Shown: positions 45,935 through 52,959 of the stretch, in pieces
Layout: each line of letters opens with the position of its first letter
Position numbering within the stretch: the first letter of the stretch is position 1
From: Candidatus Ribeiella danica
GTDB lineage: Bacteria; Chloroflexota; Chloroflexia; Chloroflexales; Roseiflexaceae
Direction of reading: 5' to 3'
DNA: 64,000 bases
NCBI GenBank assembly: GCA_016717335.1
Contig: JADKFS010000001.1
Coordinates: forward strand, 744,001 to 808,000
The notes under the pieces: generated by a model
Databases searched by the model: none
The model's input: only the letters and a program-made list of their open reading frames with translations
What the model was told of the DNA's origin: nothing
Position numbers and translations under genes: made by a program

Positions 45935-47383
45935 ATGAGTATGGCTTCAGTGGCAACCAGTGTTCGGTCAAACGTCGATACACGCGGTATCTGGAAGGTC
46001 ATTTTTGCCTCCGCGCTAGGCACGATGATCGAGTGGTACGACTTCTACATCTTCGGAAGTCTGGCCACCGTCATCGCAGTCAAGTTCTTCCCCTCCGGCG
46101 ACCCGACCGCCGCGCTGCTCTCGACGCTGGCCACGTTCGGCGCCGGGTTTGCCGCCCGCCCGTTCGGGGCCGTCGTCTTCGGGCGCATCGGCGATATGAT
46201 CGGGCGCAAGTACTCCTTCCTGGTCACACTGCTGATTATGGGTGGCGCGACGACCCTGATCGGCATACTCCCAACCTACGCGTCGATCGGCATCCTCGCG
46301 CCGGCGATCCTGCTGATCATCCGAATCATCCAGGGCCTGGCGCTGGGCGGCGAGTATGGCGGCGCGGCGGTGTACATCGCCGAGCACTCGCCCGACGGCA
46401 AGCGCGGCTTCTACACCAGCTTCATCCAGATCACGGCGACCCTCGGCCTGTTCGTGTCGCTGCTGGTCATCCTGGCGGTGCGCGGCGCCATGCCGGCGGC
46501 GTCCTTCAACGACTGGGGCTGGCGCCTGCCGTTCCTGCTGTCGATCTTCCTGGTGGTTATCTCGGTCTACATCCGCTCGCGCATGAAAGAGTCGCCGCTG
46601 TTCACCAAGCTGAAGAGCACCGGCAAGACCTCGAAGTCGCCGATCAAGGACAGCTTCGGCAACCGCGCCAACTGGCGGATCATCCTGATGGTGCTGTTCG
46701 GCGCCGCGGCGGGCCAGGCGGTGATCTGGTACACCGGCCAGTTCTACGTCAACTCGTGGCTCAAGACCGCGCTGAAGATCAACGCCGTCACCGCCGATAC
46801 CGTCACTGCGATCGCGCTGGCGCTCGGCATGCCGTTCTTCGTAGTCTTTGGCTCGCTCTCCGACCGGATCGGGCGCAAGCAGATCATGATGGCGGGCAAC
46901 CTGATCGGCGCGGTGCTGCTCTACCCGGTCTTCCTGGCGATCAAGTCCTACGCCGGCACCCCCACGCCGAAAGTCGACGCCGCAGGCAAGGCCGTGCTCG
47001 ACGCGGCCGGCAAGCAGGTGCTCGAGGCCGTCGGCGTCAACACCACGATGATCACGCTGCTGATCTTCGTCCTGGTGCTGTTTGTGACGATGGTCTACGG
47101 CCCGATCGCGGCGTTCATGGTCGAATCGTTCCCGGCCAAGATCCGCTACACCTCGGTCTCGCTGCCCTACCACGTCGGCAACGGCTACTTCGGCGGCTTC
47201 CTGCCGCTGATCGCGACGTCGCTGGTGGTCTCGAGCGGCAATATCTTCGCCGGCCTGTACTTCCCAATCATCGTGGCCTTGGTGACCTTCGTGATCGGCA
47301 CAGTGTTCATCAAGGAGACCAACCACATTCTGATCCACGAAGAGGGCGAGGGCGCCTACCCGACGCCAATCGGCGCCGACTAG
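45935..47383 (+). CDS. MHS family MFS transporter (metabolite:H+ symporter)
   Basis: A 12-helix permease, 482 residues from ATG 45935 (ATG 45941 is also possible, better spaced from AAAGGAG). The family signature is clear: FASALGTMIEWYDFYIFGSL at the N-terminus, RPFGAVVFGRIGDMIGRKYS in loop 2-3, RIIQGLALGGEYGGAAVYIAEH, and FGSLSDRIGRKQIM in loop 8-9. Relatives transport proline/betaine, citrate, alpha-ketoglutarate or shikimate. A polar insert (DAAGKAVLDAAGKQVLE) lies between helices 9 and 10. With the upstream symporter it fits organic-acid uptake. Its TAG stop begins a palindromic element. Confidence 0.88.
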   Translation: MSMASVATSVRSNVDTRGIWKVIFASALGTMIEWYDFYIFGSLATVIAVKFFPSGDPTAALLSTLATFGAGFAARPFGAVVFGRIGDMIGRKYSFLVTLLIMGGATTLIGILPTYASIGILAPAILLIIRIIQGLALGGEYGGAAVYIAEHSPDGKRGFYTSFIQITATLGLFVSLLVILAVRGAMPAASFNDWGWRLPFLLSIFLVVISVYIRSRMKESPLFTKLKSTGKTSKSPIKDSFGNRANWRIILMVLFGAAAGQAVIWYTGQFYVNSWLKTALKINAVTADTVTAIALALGMPFFVVFGSLSDRIGRKQIMMAGNLIGAVLLYPVFLAIKSYAGTPTPKVDAAGKAVLDAAGKQVLEAVGVNTTMITLLIFVLVLFVTMVYGPIAAFMVESFPAKIRYTSVSLPYHVGNGYFGGFLPLIATSLVVSSGNIFAGLYFPIIVALVTFVIGTVFIKETNHILIHEEGEGAYPTPIGAD

Positions 47384-47505
47384 CACACGTCGGCGGAAAT
47401 CTCTACCCGGTTCAGTCGGCAGTTGGCAGTTCACCGTTACTGCCAACTGCCGACTGCCAGCTACAACCCGGTAGGTATTTCTACCACGCTGTACTAGCAC
47501 GACCT
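47381..47505. repeat. Stop-anchored element with heptad core, copy at the MHS transporter
   Basis: Starts on the stop codon as TAGCACACGT then CGGCGGAAATCT, and ends with the mirror arm (GGTAGGTATTTCTACCACGC, then TGTACTAG, complementary to the start). Inside is a heptad palindrome: CAGTCGG, CAGTTGG, CAGT (47413-47430) and ACTGCCA, ACTGCCG, ACTGCCA (47439-47459). So the outer arms of the stop-anchored family flank a heptad core in this copy. Confidence 0.65.
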
Positions 47506-47522
47506 GTCTGGTTCTGGAGAGA

Positions 47523-47558
47523 CCGACGACGGAAGACGACACCATTCGTCTTCCGTCG
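47523..47558. repeat. 15-bp-stem palindrome, GACGACGGAAGACGA type
   Basis: GACGACGGAAGACGA and TCGTCTTCCGTCGTC form a perfect 15-bp stem with a 6-base loop. The same arm sequence occurs in the cdsA copy (3061-3095) and, degraded, at 15330-15356. No gene is supported between 47505 and 47925. Confidence 0.6.
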
Positions 47559-47925
47559 TCGATTCTCTGTCACGCGAACGCTACGAACATCCGCCGACGT
47601 GCCCTGGTCGCGCGTACAGCCCTGAGCTTGCAGAATGCTGCCTTGCCAGAAGCGGCGTTGTCTTGTATCATCCAGAGAGATACGCCAGGGCATGATTGCA
47701 GCCTCCAGCGGCGGAGGCGCCGGCCGCGGGCCCGACCAGGCGAAGGTGAAGGCGCGAAGCTCCTCCACCCTCGCCGATGTACAAACACGCCCTACAACCC
47801 GCAGCGATCGGCCTGGCGATTGAAGAGGCGCGAGCGGACGCCGGCTGCGCCGCACTCGCCCGAAATGGCAGCGGTCGGAAGAGCCCCGTAGAAGTCAAAG
47901 ACCTTGGCTGAAGAATGGAGATCGT

Positions 47926-48219
47926 ATGGACGCGGCGATGTATCTGATAGCGGCAATGCGCGATCGGCCCGACCGGATCGCGTCGGCGCTGTGGGAGTGG
48001 CTCCGGCGCGCCAGCCGCTCGACCCAGGAGCTCGCTGTGTTTCTCGGCTGCACGCTCCCCACGCTGGAGCGGCTGGCGCTGGTGCCGCGGCCGCAGCCAG
48101 GCGCCGACTGGGACGACGACGTCACAATCATCGAGATCTCGCTGCGTCTCCGGCACGACTCACTGCGCGCCATCCTGAGCGAGGTCGAGGCGCCCAGCGA
48201 GCGCGAGTACGGCGCCTGA
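47926..48219 (+). CDS. Hypothetical 97-residue protein
   Basis: A small, probably helical protein (MDAAMYLIAAMRDRP, then LFLWEW-like and ELAVFLGCTLPTLERLALV). The central segment has the look of a helix-turn-helix (QELAVFLGCTLPTLERLAL), which suggests a DNA-binding or toxin-antitoxin-like role, but no family is recognised. GGAG lies before the ATG. It converges with a small membrane protein gene. Confidence 0.5.
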   Translation: MDAAMYLIAAMRDRPDRIASALWEWLRRASRSTQELAVFLGCTLPTLERLALVPRPQPGADWDDDVTIIEISLRLRHDSLRAILSEVEAPSEREYGA

Positions 48220-48245
48220 GCGGGGCCGGTCAAGGCGGCCCGGCG

Positions 48246-48434
48246 CTATCGATCCGGCCGGCGGCGCATGTAGCCCAGCAGCAGCGCCACAGCCGCCGAC
48301 CCCAGCAGAATCGCCAGCCAGGGGATCGGCGTCCGGAAGAAATTCGCGAAGACGTACGCGAGGCCAATCAGCACGGTAAAAATCATCGCAAAGGCGAGCA
48401 GCATGCCCTCCCAGCTCGGCTTATTTGTCGACAT
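48246..48434 (-). CDS. Small two-helix membrane protein
   Basis: A 62-residue protein with two hydrophobic helices (about 10-30 and 37-55) and a basic C-terminus (GYMRRRPDR). Proteins of this size and layout are frequent and uncharacterised. Gene-like codon use and a GAGAGG-type ribosome site near 48443 support it. Confidence 0.55.
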   Translation of the reverse strand: MSTNKPSWEGMLLAFAMIFTVLIGLAYVFANFFRTPIPWLAILLGSAAVALLLGYMRRRPDR

Positions 48435-48614
48435 AGAACACCTCTCCCAGCAATCTCAGCTTACCCTATAGTATATCACCAGCGCCACTGCACGCCGGCG
48501 GGCTGAAGCCCGCGGCTACCTGGCACAAAGCCCGCTGCGCGGGCTGGTCAGGCCGTGGCGACGGCCTTCGTGCGCGTGCCCGCCCGTTTACGGGCCGTTC
48601 GGAGCGGGCTCCGC

Positions 48615-48945
48615 CCCCTCCAGCAATGAGCGCCTTCTCAGTTTCAATGCCAGTGGCGCATGCCTCACACCATTCCGAGCACGGCCTGTGGACATCCCGC
48701 CGCGTGTGGATTCCGCCAGGCATGCGCATCAAACCTCGCAAATGAGGCCGCGTTCTTTTGGGGTCCAGGGGCGAAGCCCCGGCCGGGGGGCGGCGGGGGT
48801 GGCGGCCCACCCCCGCCCGCGGGGGCACGGGGGCGCGCAGCCCCCCGCAACGGGGGCACGGGGCGCGCAGCCCCCCGCAACGGGGGCACGGGGCGCGCAG
48901 CCCCCCGAACGGGGGCACGGGGGCGCGCAGCCCCCCGCATGCCAC
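48615..48945 (+). repeat. Composite GC-rich dispersed repeat, copy 2
   Basis: Unique core (TTTCAATGCCAGTGGCGCAT, then GCCTCACACCATTCCGAGC) from about 48639, TTTTGGGGTCCAGGGGCGAA at about 48757, GCCGGGG / GGCGGGGGTGG blocks, then four tandem units of about 34 bp built on GGGGGCACGGGG and CGCGCAGCCCCCC (48825-48940). It has the same order as 20340-20720 in inverse orientation. It lies just downstream of the leftward polyphosphate glucokinase gene. Positions 48475-48614 hold a further GC-rich spacer without a gene. Confidence 0.7.
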
Positions 48946-48955
48946 CCGCACAGCA

Positions 48956-49744
48956 TTATTGCGGCGAGCCGCCAGGCAGAATCACCGGCAGCGCGTCGAT
49001 GTCGGAGCGCACGAGATCGCGCGCCGCCAGCGCCGCGCCGACGATGCCGGCCTCGTTCAGCAGCTGCGCCGGCACGGTCGGCGTCCGGACCGTCAGCAGC
49101 GGCAGGAATTTCTCGTGCTTCTTGCTGATGCCCCCGCCGATAATGAACAGGTTCGGCGAGAACAGCGCCTCGAAGCGCGTCAGCACCTCGTCCACGCGCG
49201 CGGCCCAGCGCTTCCAGGTCAGCTTGCGCTTCCCGCGGGCGCGGTCGGAGGCGCGGTGCTCGGCCTCCTTGCCGCGGATGTCCATATGCCCCAGCTCGGT
49301 GTTGGGCACGAGCCGCCCGTCGACGAACAGCGCGCTGCCGATGCCGGTCCCGATGGTCAGCATCATCACCACGCCGCGCTTGCCGCGCCCGGCGCCGAAC
49401 TCCATCTCGGCGATGCCGGCCGCGTCGGCGTCGTTGATCAGCATGAACGGGCAGCCCGACTTCTGCCGGAACAGGGACGCCCCATCCATGCCGATCCAGG
49501 CCTTGTCCACGTTCGCGGCGCTGTAGGCCACGCCGTCTTTGATGATCGCCGGGAAGGTGCAGCCGACCGGCCCGTCCCACTCGAAGTGTCGGGTCAGCTC
49601 GGCCACGACATCGCCGACGGCGTCGGGCGTCGAGGGCTGCGGCGTCGGGATGCGGTGATACGGGGTCGTCAGCGTGCCGCGCTCGATATCCACCGGCGCG
49701 CCTTTGATGCCAGATCCGCCGATGTCGATGCCAAAGAGGATCAT
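48956..49744 (-). CDS. ppgK: Polyphosphate glucokinase (ROK family)
   Basis: Phosphorylates glucose with polyphosphate (and often ATP). From ATG 49744 the protein has 262 residues, the size of PpgK. Visible motifs: phosphate-1 loop FGIDIGGSGIKGAPVD at the N-terminus, substrate/Asp motif INDADAAGIAEMEFG (about 115-130), GTGIGSALFVDG, and ELGHMDIRGKEAEH near residue 160, typical of the polyphosphate-using group, in place of the zinc-cysteine motif of ROK repressors. It would feed glucose-6-phosphate to the glycogen and central pathways. Confidence 0.88.
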   Translation of the reverse strand: MILFGIDIGGSGIKGAPVDIERGTLTTPYHRIPTPQPSTPDAVGDVVAELTRHFEWDGPVGCTFPAIIKDGVAYSAANVDKAWIGMDGASLFRQKSGCPFMLINDADAAGIAEMEFGAGRGKRGVVMMLTIGTGIGSALFVDGRLVPNTELGHMDIRGKEAEHRASDRARGKRKLTWKRWAARVDEVLTRFEALFSPNLFIIGGGISKKHEKFLPLLTVRTPTVPAQLLNEAGIVGAALAARDLVRSDIDALPVILPGGSPQ

Positions 49745-49861
49745 TGCGTTCCTCCACATGTGTCCGCGCGAGGTAGACGCGGGTCTTGCGCAAGTGGGCA
49801 TGTTCGTCGCGCTCAGTATACATGCAACCGGCGGTTTCGGCGACTCCGGGCGCCCCGCCTC

Positions 49862-49895
49862 CTATAGCAGTGGGCAGTCGGCAGGAGCCAGTCGG
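49862..49895. repeat. Heptad arm, left partner of a 2.9-kb-spaced inverted repeat
   Basis: CAGTGGG, CAGTCGG, CAGGAGC, CAGTCGG units. Positions 49862-49885 match the complement of 52784-52807 at 23 of 24 bases. The unit type is the same as the hairpin core at 47413-47459. Confidence 0.6.
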
Positions 49896-49989
49896 CAGCA
49901 CGACGGACGGCATCACAACGGCACCTCGTTCGTGCATCGTGGCTCAATGGTTTTGCTCACAGCGATAGGCCGGTCGCCTGTCTTCCTTG

Positions 49990-50185
49990 TCTCCGGGGCG
50001 CTGCGCCCCCGGCCCCCCGCCCGGGGGAACCCACGCCGGTTCAGGCGGCTCCGCCAGCTGGCTTTCCGGGGCGCTGCGCCCCCGGCCCCCCGCCTACTGC
50101 TCCTACCGATAGCGATCCGATTCTTCCGGGGCGCTGCGCCCCCGGCCCCCCGCCCGGGGGAACCCACGCCGGTTCCCCCGGCCCC
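49990..50185. repeat. GGGGCGCTGCGCCCCCGG hairpin units
   Basis: The block CCGGGGCGCTGCGCCCCCGG, followed by CCCCCCGCC, occurs three times (about 49996, 50069, 50127) and again at about 50333, each copy a self-complementary hairpin. The blocks are separated by short AT-richer bits. No gene is supported from 49745 to 51054. Confidence 0.6.
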
Positions 50186-50520
50186 CCTCCGGCAATGAAC
50201 GCCTTCTCAGTTTCAATGCCAGTGGTAGATGCCTCACACCATTCCGATCGGCCGTGTTGTCTCTCGCCGCGCCTGGATTCAGCCAGGCATGGGCCACCAG
50301 CGTTCAGCACGAGCCGGGCTTCCTTTTCTCCGGGGCGCTGCGCCCCCGGCCCCCCTCCGGCAATGAACGCCTTCTCAGTTTCAATGCCAGTGGTAGATGC
50401 CTCACACCATTCCGATCGGCCGTGTTGTCTCTCGCCGCGCCTGGATTCAGCCAGGCATGGGCCACCAGCGTTCAGCACGAGCCGGGCTTCCTTTTGGGGT
50501 CCAGAAGCTGCGCGCCCCCC
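50186..50520 (+). repeat. Tandem duplication of the dispersed-repeat core (copies 3 and 4)
   Basis: The core element (TTTCAATGCCAGTGGTAGAT, then GCCTCACACCATTCCGATC) appears twice in direct orientation 168 bases apart (from 50186 and 50354), nearly identical to each other and related to copies at 20340-20720 and 48615-48945. Copy 4 is followed by TTTTGGGGTCCAGAAG and GC-rich units. Confidence 0.75.
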
Positions 50521-50639
50521 GCAGGGTTTGGGGGGAACCGACACCCGCGGGGGCACGGGGGACGCGTAGCCCCCCGTGCGAGGCGGTTTCAGTCAGACAT
50601 AAGCCGCGGGCGCCCATTCGGCTGCAGCGGGGCTGCGTC

Positions 50640-50996
50640 GGCCTGCAGCAAGACTTTTCCGGCCTGCGGCATGACTTTCCCGGCCTGCGGCGAGGCTTTC
50701 CCGGCCTGCGGCGAGGCTTTCCCGGCCTGCGGCGAGACTTTCCCGGCCTGCGGCGAGACTTTCCCGGCCTGCGGCGAGGCTTTCCCGGCCTGCGGCGAGA
50801 CTTTCCCGGCCTGCGGCGAGACTTTCCCGGCCTGCGGCGAGGCTTTCCCGGCCTGCGGCGAGACTTTCCCGGCCTGCGGCGAGACTTTCCCGGCCTGCGG
50901 CGAGACTTTCCCGGCCTGCAGCATGACTTTCCCGGCCTGCAGCGAGACTTTCCCGGCCTGCGGCATGACTTTTCCGGCCTGCAGGGAGGTCTGATA
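50640..50996. repeat. 21-bp minisatellite, 17 units
   Basis: GGCCTGC recurs 17 times at exact 21-base spacing from 50640 to 50976; the usual unit is GGCCTGCGGCGAGACTTTCC plus C, with variants GAGGC, ATGAC and GCAGC. Because 21 is a multiple of three, several frames on both strands stay open, giving seven-residue repeat ORFs (for example TFPACGE on plus, PQAGKVS on minus). I see no ribosome site that clearly supports translation, so I list it as a repeat. Confidence 0.85.
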
Positions 50997-51054
50997 ATTG
51001 TTATAAAGTATGATAAACTAATACTACAATTGTTCGACACAGAGAGGGGAACTC

Positions 51055-51465
51055 ATGAGCGACTTCAATCAGGGTGTCATCGCCGAATTTCGCGCCAATG
51101 AAGGCAAGGTTGGCGGGTACTTCGCCGGCGCCAACATGCTCCTGCTCCATACAGTCGGGGCTAAGAGCGGCCAGGCCCGCACGAATCCGATGGTCTACGT
51201 CAACGACGGCGATCGCCTCGTCGTGATTGCGTCCAAAGGCGGGGCGGATAGCAACCCCGACTGGTACTACAATCTGCTGGCGAACCCGACCGTGACAGTA
51301 GAGCTTGGCACCGAGCAGTTCCAGGCGCGGGCGACAGCGGTCACCGAGGAGCCGGAGCGGTCACGCCTGTATGCGAAGATGGTCGAGCATCGGGCGGGCT
51401 TTGCCGAGTATGAGCAAAAGACCAGCCGCAAGATCCCGGTCGTCGTCTTGGAGCGAGTAGGCTAG
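51055..51465 (+). CDS. Deazaflavin (F420)-dependent nitroreductase-like protein
   Basis: A 136-residue split beta-barrel protein of the Ddn/FDOR group (LLLHTVGAKSGQARTNPMVY at about residues 28-47, then SKGGADSNPDWYYNLLANP at about 64-82), the usual cofactor- and substrate-binding blocks of F420H2-dependent reductases. The family reduces quinones or unsaturated compounds. GAGAGGGGA precedes the ATG, and TACAAT (51025-51030) is a candidate -10 after the minisatellite. It is the only gene between the repeat island and the GGDEF gene. Confidence 0.88.
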   Translation: MSDFNQGVIAEFRANEGKVGGYFAGANMLLLHTVGAKSGQARTNPMVYVNDGDRLVVIASKGGADSNPDWYYNLLANPTVTVELGTEQFQARATAVTEEPERSRLYAKMVEHRAGFAEYEQKTSRKIPVVVLERVG

Positions 51466-51482
51466 GATAGGGGGGATTCGTG

Positions 51483-51570
51483 GTGGTGCTGCGGTGCGCT
51501 GCTCTGCAGCGCACCGCAGCACCACAGGACACACCCCCTCCCCTGGAAGGGGAGGGGGCAGGGGGTGGGG
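51483..51570. repeat. 19-bp-stem hairpin plus CCCCTCCCC palindrome
   Basis: GTGGTGCTGCGGTGCGCTG (51483-51501) pairs perfectly with 51507-51525, then CCCCCTCCCCT / AGGGGAGGGGG follows. It lies between convergent genes and can terminate both. A shortened derivative of the same element, lacking most of the first hairpin, lies at about 60692-60745. Confidence 0.65.
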
Positions 51571-51574
51571 TCAT

Positions 51575-52471
51575 TTACCGATTATCCGGCGCTACCCGCA
51601 CACAGTCGCGCCCATCGGCCTTGGCGCGATACAGCGCCGCGTCCGCGTCGTGCACCAGCTGCTCCAGCGTGATGGCGCCGCTCGTCTCGGTGCTCACCAC
51701 GCCCAGGCTCGCCGTGACCGCGATCTGGCTGCCCTCGGACCAGCTGAGCGGCGTCGCCGCGATCTTCGCCCGCACGCGCTCGGCAACGGTCGTGGCTGCC
51801 GCCAGCGTAGTGTCCGCCAGGACCAGCAGCAGCTCTTCCCCGCCCCAGCGGCCGACCACGTCGTAGGGCCGGACATGCTGCCGCACCACGTTTGCCACCA
51901 GGCGCAGGGCCTGGTCGCCCGCCTGGTGGCCGTACCGATCGTTGACCAGCTTGAAGTGATCGATGTCGAGCAGAGCCACGCTGAGCGGCTGCGTCGATCG
52001 CTGGGATCGCGCAAGCTCGGCCTCGGCAGCCGCGGCGATGGCCCCCCGATTGCGCAGCCCCGTCAGCACATCGGTGTCGCGGGCCGCCCGCAGCCGGCGC
52101 TCGAGGTCCACAATGCGTGCCCCAATGGCGACTCGCGCGCGCAGCTCGTGGGCGTCGCACGGCTTGGTCAGGTAGTCGTCCGCGCCCGCCTCCAGGCCGA
52201 TGACCACATCTTCGCGATGGTCTTTCGCCGTCAGGAGGATCACGTAGGTATAGCCCGGGAGCTCGGCGGCGCGGATCTGCGCGATCAGAGCTGGCCCATC
52301 GAGCTGCGGCATCATCCAGTCGGTAATCACGATCGGCGCAGATTCCTGCTGGAGCTGCGTCCACGCCTGGTCGCCATCAGCGGCCTCGCGCACATCGTAG
52401 CCCAGCCGCACCAGCTGGCTGCGCAGAATCCGGCGCTGGACCGGGTCGTCGTCAACAATCAATACATGCAT
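51575..52471 (-). CDS. Response regulator with GGDEF domain (diguanylate cyclase)
   Basis: A 298-residue PleD-like protein. The receiver domain (1-120) has DDD at 7-9, phosphoacceptor Asp51 in ITDWMMPQLDG and Lys103. The GGDEF domain has the active-site loop GGEEL (210-214) intact and an inhibitory RxxD (RPYD, 201-204) five residues upstream, so it should make c-di-GMP with product feedback. I use the ATG at 52471, where the receiver begins. It diverges from the giant hybrid kinase, a possible phosphodonor. Confidence 0.93.
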   Translation of the reverse strand: MHVLIVDDDPVQRRILRSQLVRLGYDVREAADGDQAWTQLQQESAPIVITDWMMPQLDGPALIAQIRAAELPGYTYVILLTAKDHREDVVIGLEAGADDYLTKPCDAHELRARVAIGARIVDLERRLRAARDTDVLTGLRNRGAIAAAAEAELARSQRSTQPLSVALLDIDHFKLVNDRYGHQAGDQALRLVANVVRQHVRPYDVVGRWGGEELLLVLADTTLAAATTVAERVRAKIAATPLSWSEGSQIAVTASLGVVSTETSGAITLEQLVHDADAALYRAKADGRDCVRVAPDNR

Positions 52472-52709
52472 TGCGCTATCCTCGATATCCACGACAGGCG
52501 TAGTGCTGTATCACGGGCGGCATCCTACAACGGGTGCGAAGGTGGACTACTACAGTATAGGCGTGGCGGGCCATTCCACAACAATCGAAACGGCGCGCGA
52601 AAGTATGCAGAGTCGCAATGTTTGTTGAGTGAGCGAGCTGCCGCTGTGGTGCGATCCGTCTTAGGCATGTTTCAATCGAGCTTCACAGTTCATAGTCCCA
52701 CAGGCGCAG

Positions 52710-52729
52710 GGGCGCGATATATCGCGCCC
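52710..52729. repeat. 20-bp perfect palindrome
   Basis: GGGCGCGATATATCGCGCCC, flanked by CAG and GTAC, in the spacer between the GGDEF and hybrid kinase genes. It could be a cruciform-type repeat or a dimeric operator. The rest of 52472-52845 shows no gene. Confidence 0.5.
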
Positions 52730-52783
52730 GTACAGTGGCAAGGCGAAATCCCTTTCAGACAAGCTCTTATGGTCGACCGGCTT

Positions 52784-52807
52784 CTGCCGACCGCCCACTG
52801 CTATAGG
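52784..52807. repeat. Heptad arm, right partner of the 2.9-kb-spaced inverted repeat
   Basis: Complement of 49862-49885 with one mismatch (CTGCCGACCGCCCACTGCTA, then TAGG). Between the two arms lie the repeat island, the F420-type gene and the GGDEF gene. Confidence 0.6.
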
Positions 52808-52845
52808 CGACGGCGCAGTCATTTCGCTCTAAGAAAGGAACGAAA

Positions 52846-52959
52846 ATGACACGCACGATCTGGGCCATTGGTGCTATAAGTCTCCCCAGGCCGCCCAGAT
52901 CGCGAGGATTGCTTGCGATCGTGCACCGGCTGATACGCGAACGAGACGGTTATGTCTAA
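52846..52959 (+). CDS. Possible 37-residue leader ORF overlapping the hybrid kinase start
   Basis: ATG 52846 follows an excellent ribosome site (AAGAAAGGA, six bases). The ORF (MTRTIWAIGAISLPRP, ending IRERDGYV) stops at TAA 52957-52959, just past the kinase ATG at 52952, so the two overlap by eight bases in different frames. The kinase start itself has no good ribosome site, which fits translational coupling. The peptide is unknown. It is too short for composition to prove coding. Confidence 0.4.
   Translation: MTRTIWAIGAISLPRPPRSRGLLAIVHRLIRERDGYV

Noticed and set aside
47628..47891. 87-residue ORF upstream of the 97-residue hypothetical gene
   Set aside because: Arg/Pro-rich low-complexity translation in several overlapping frames, with no ribosome site; it looks like spacer.
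50254..50994. ORF of TFPACGE repeats over the minisatellite
   Set aside because: The frame is open only because the 21-bp period avoids stops; opposite-strand ORFs are equally open and no ribosome site or conserved start is present.
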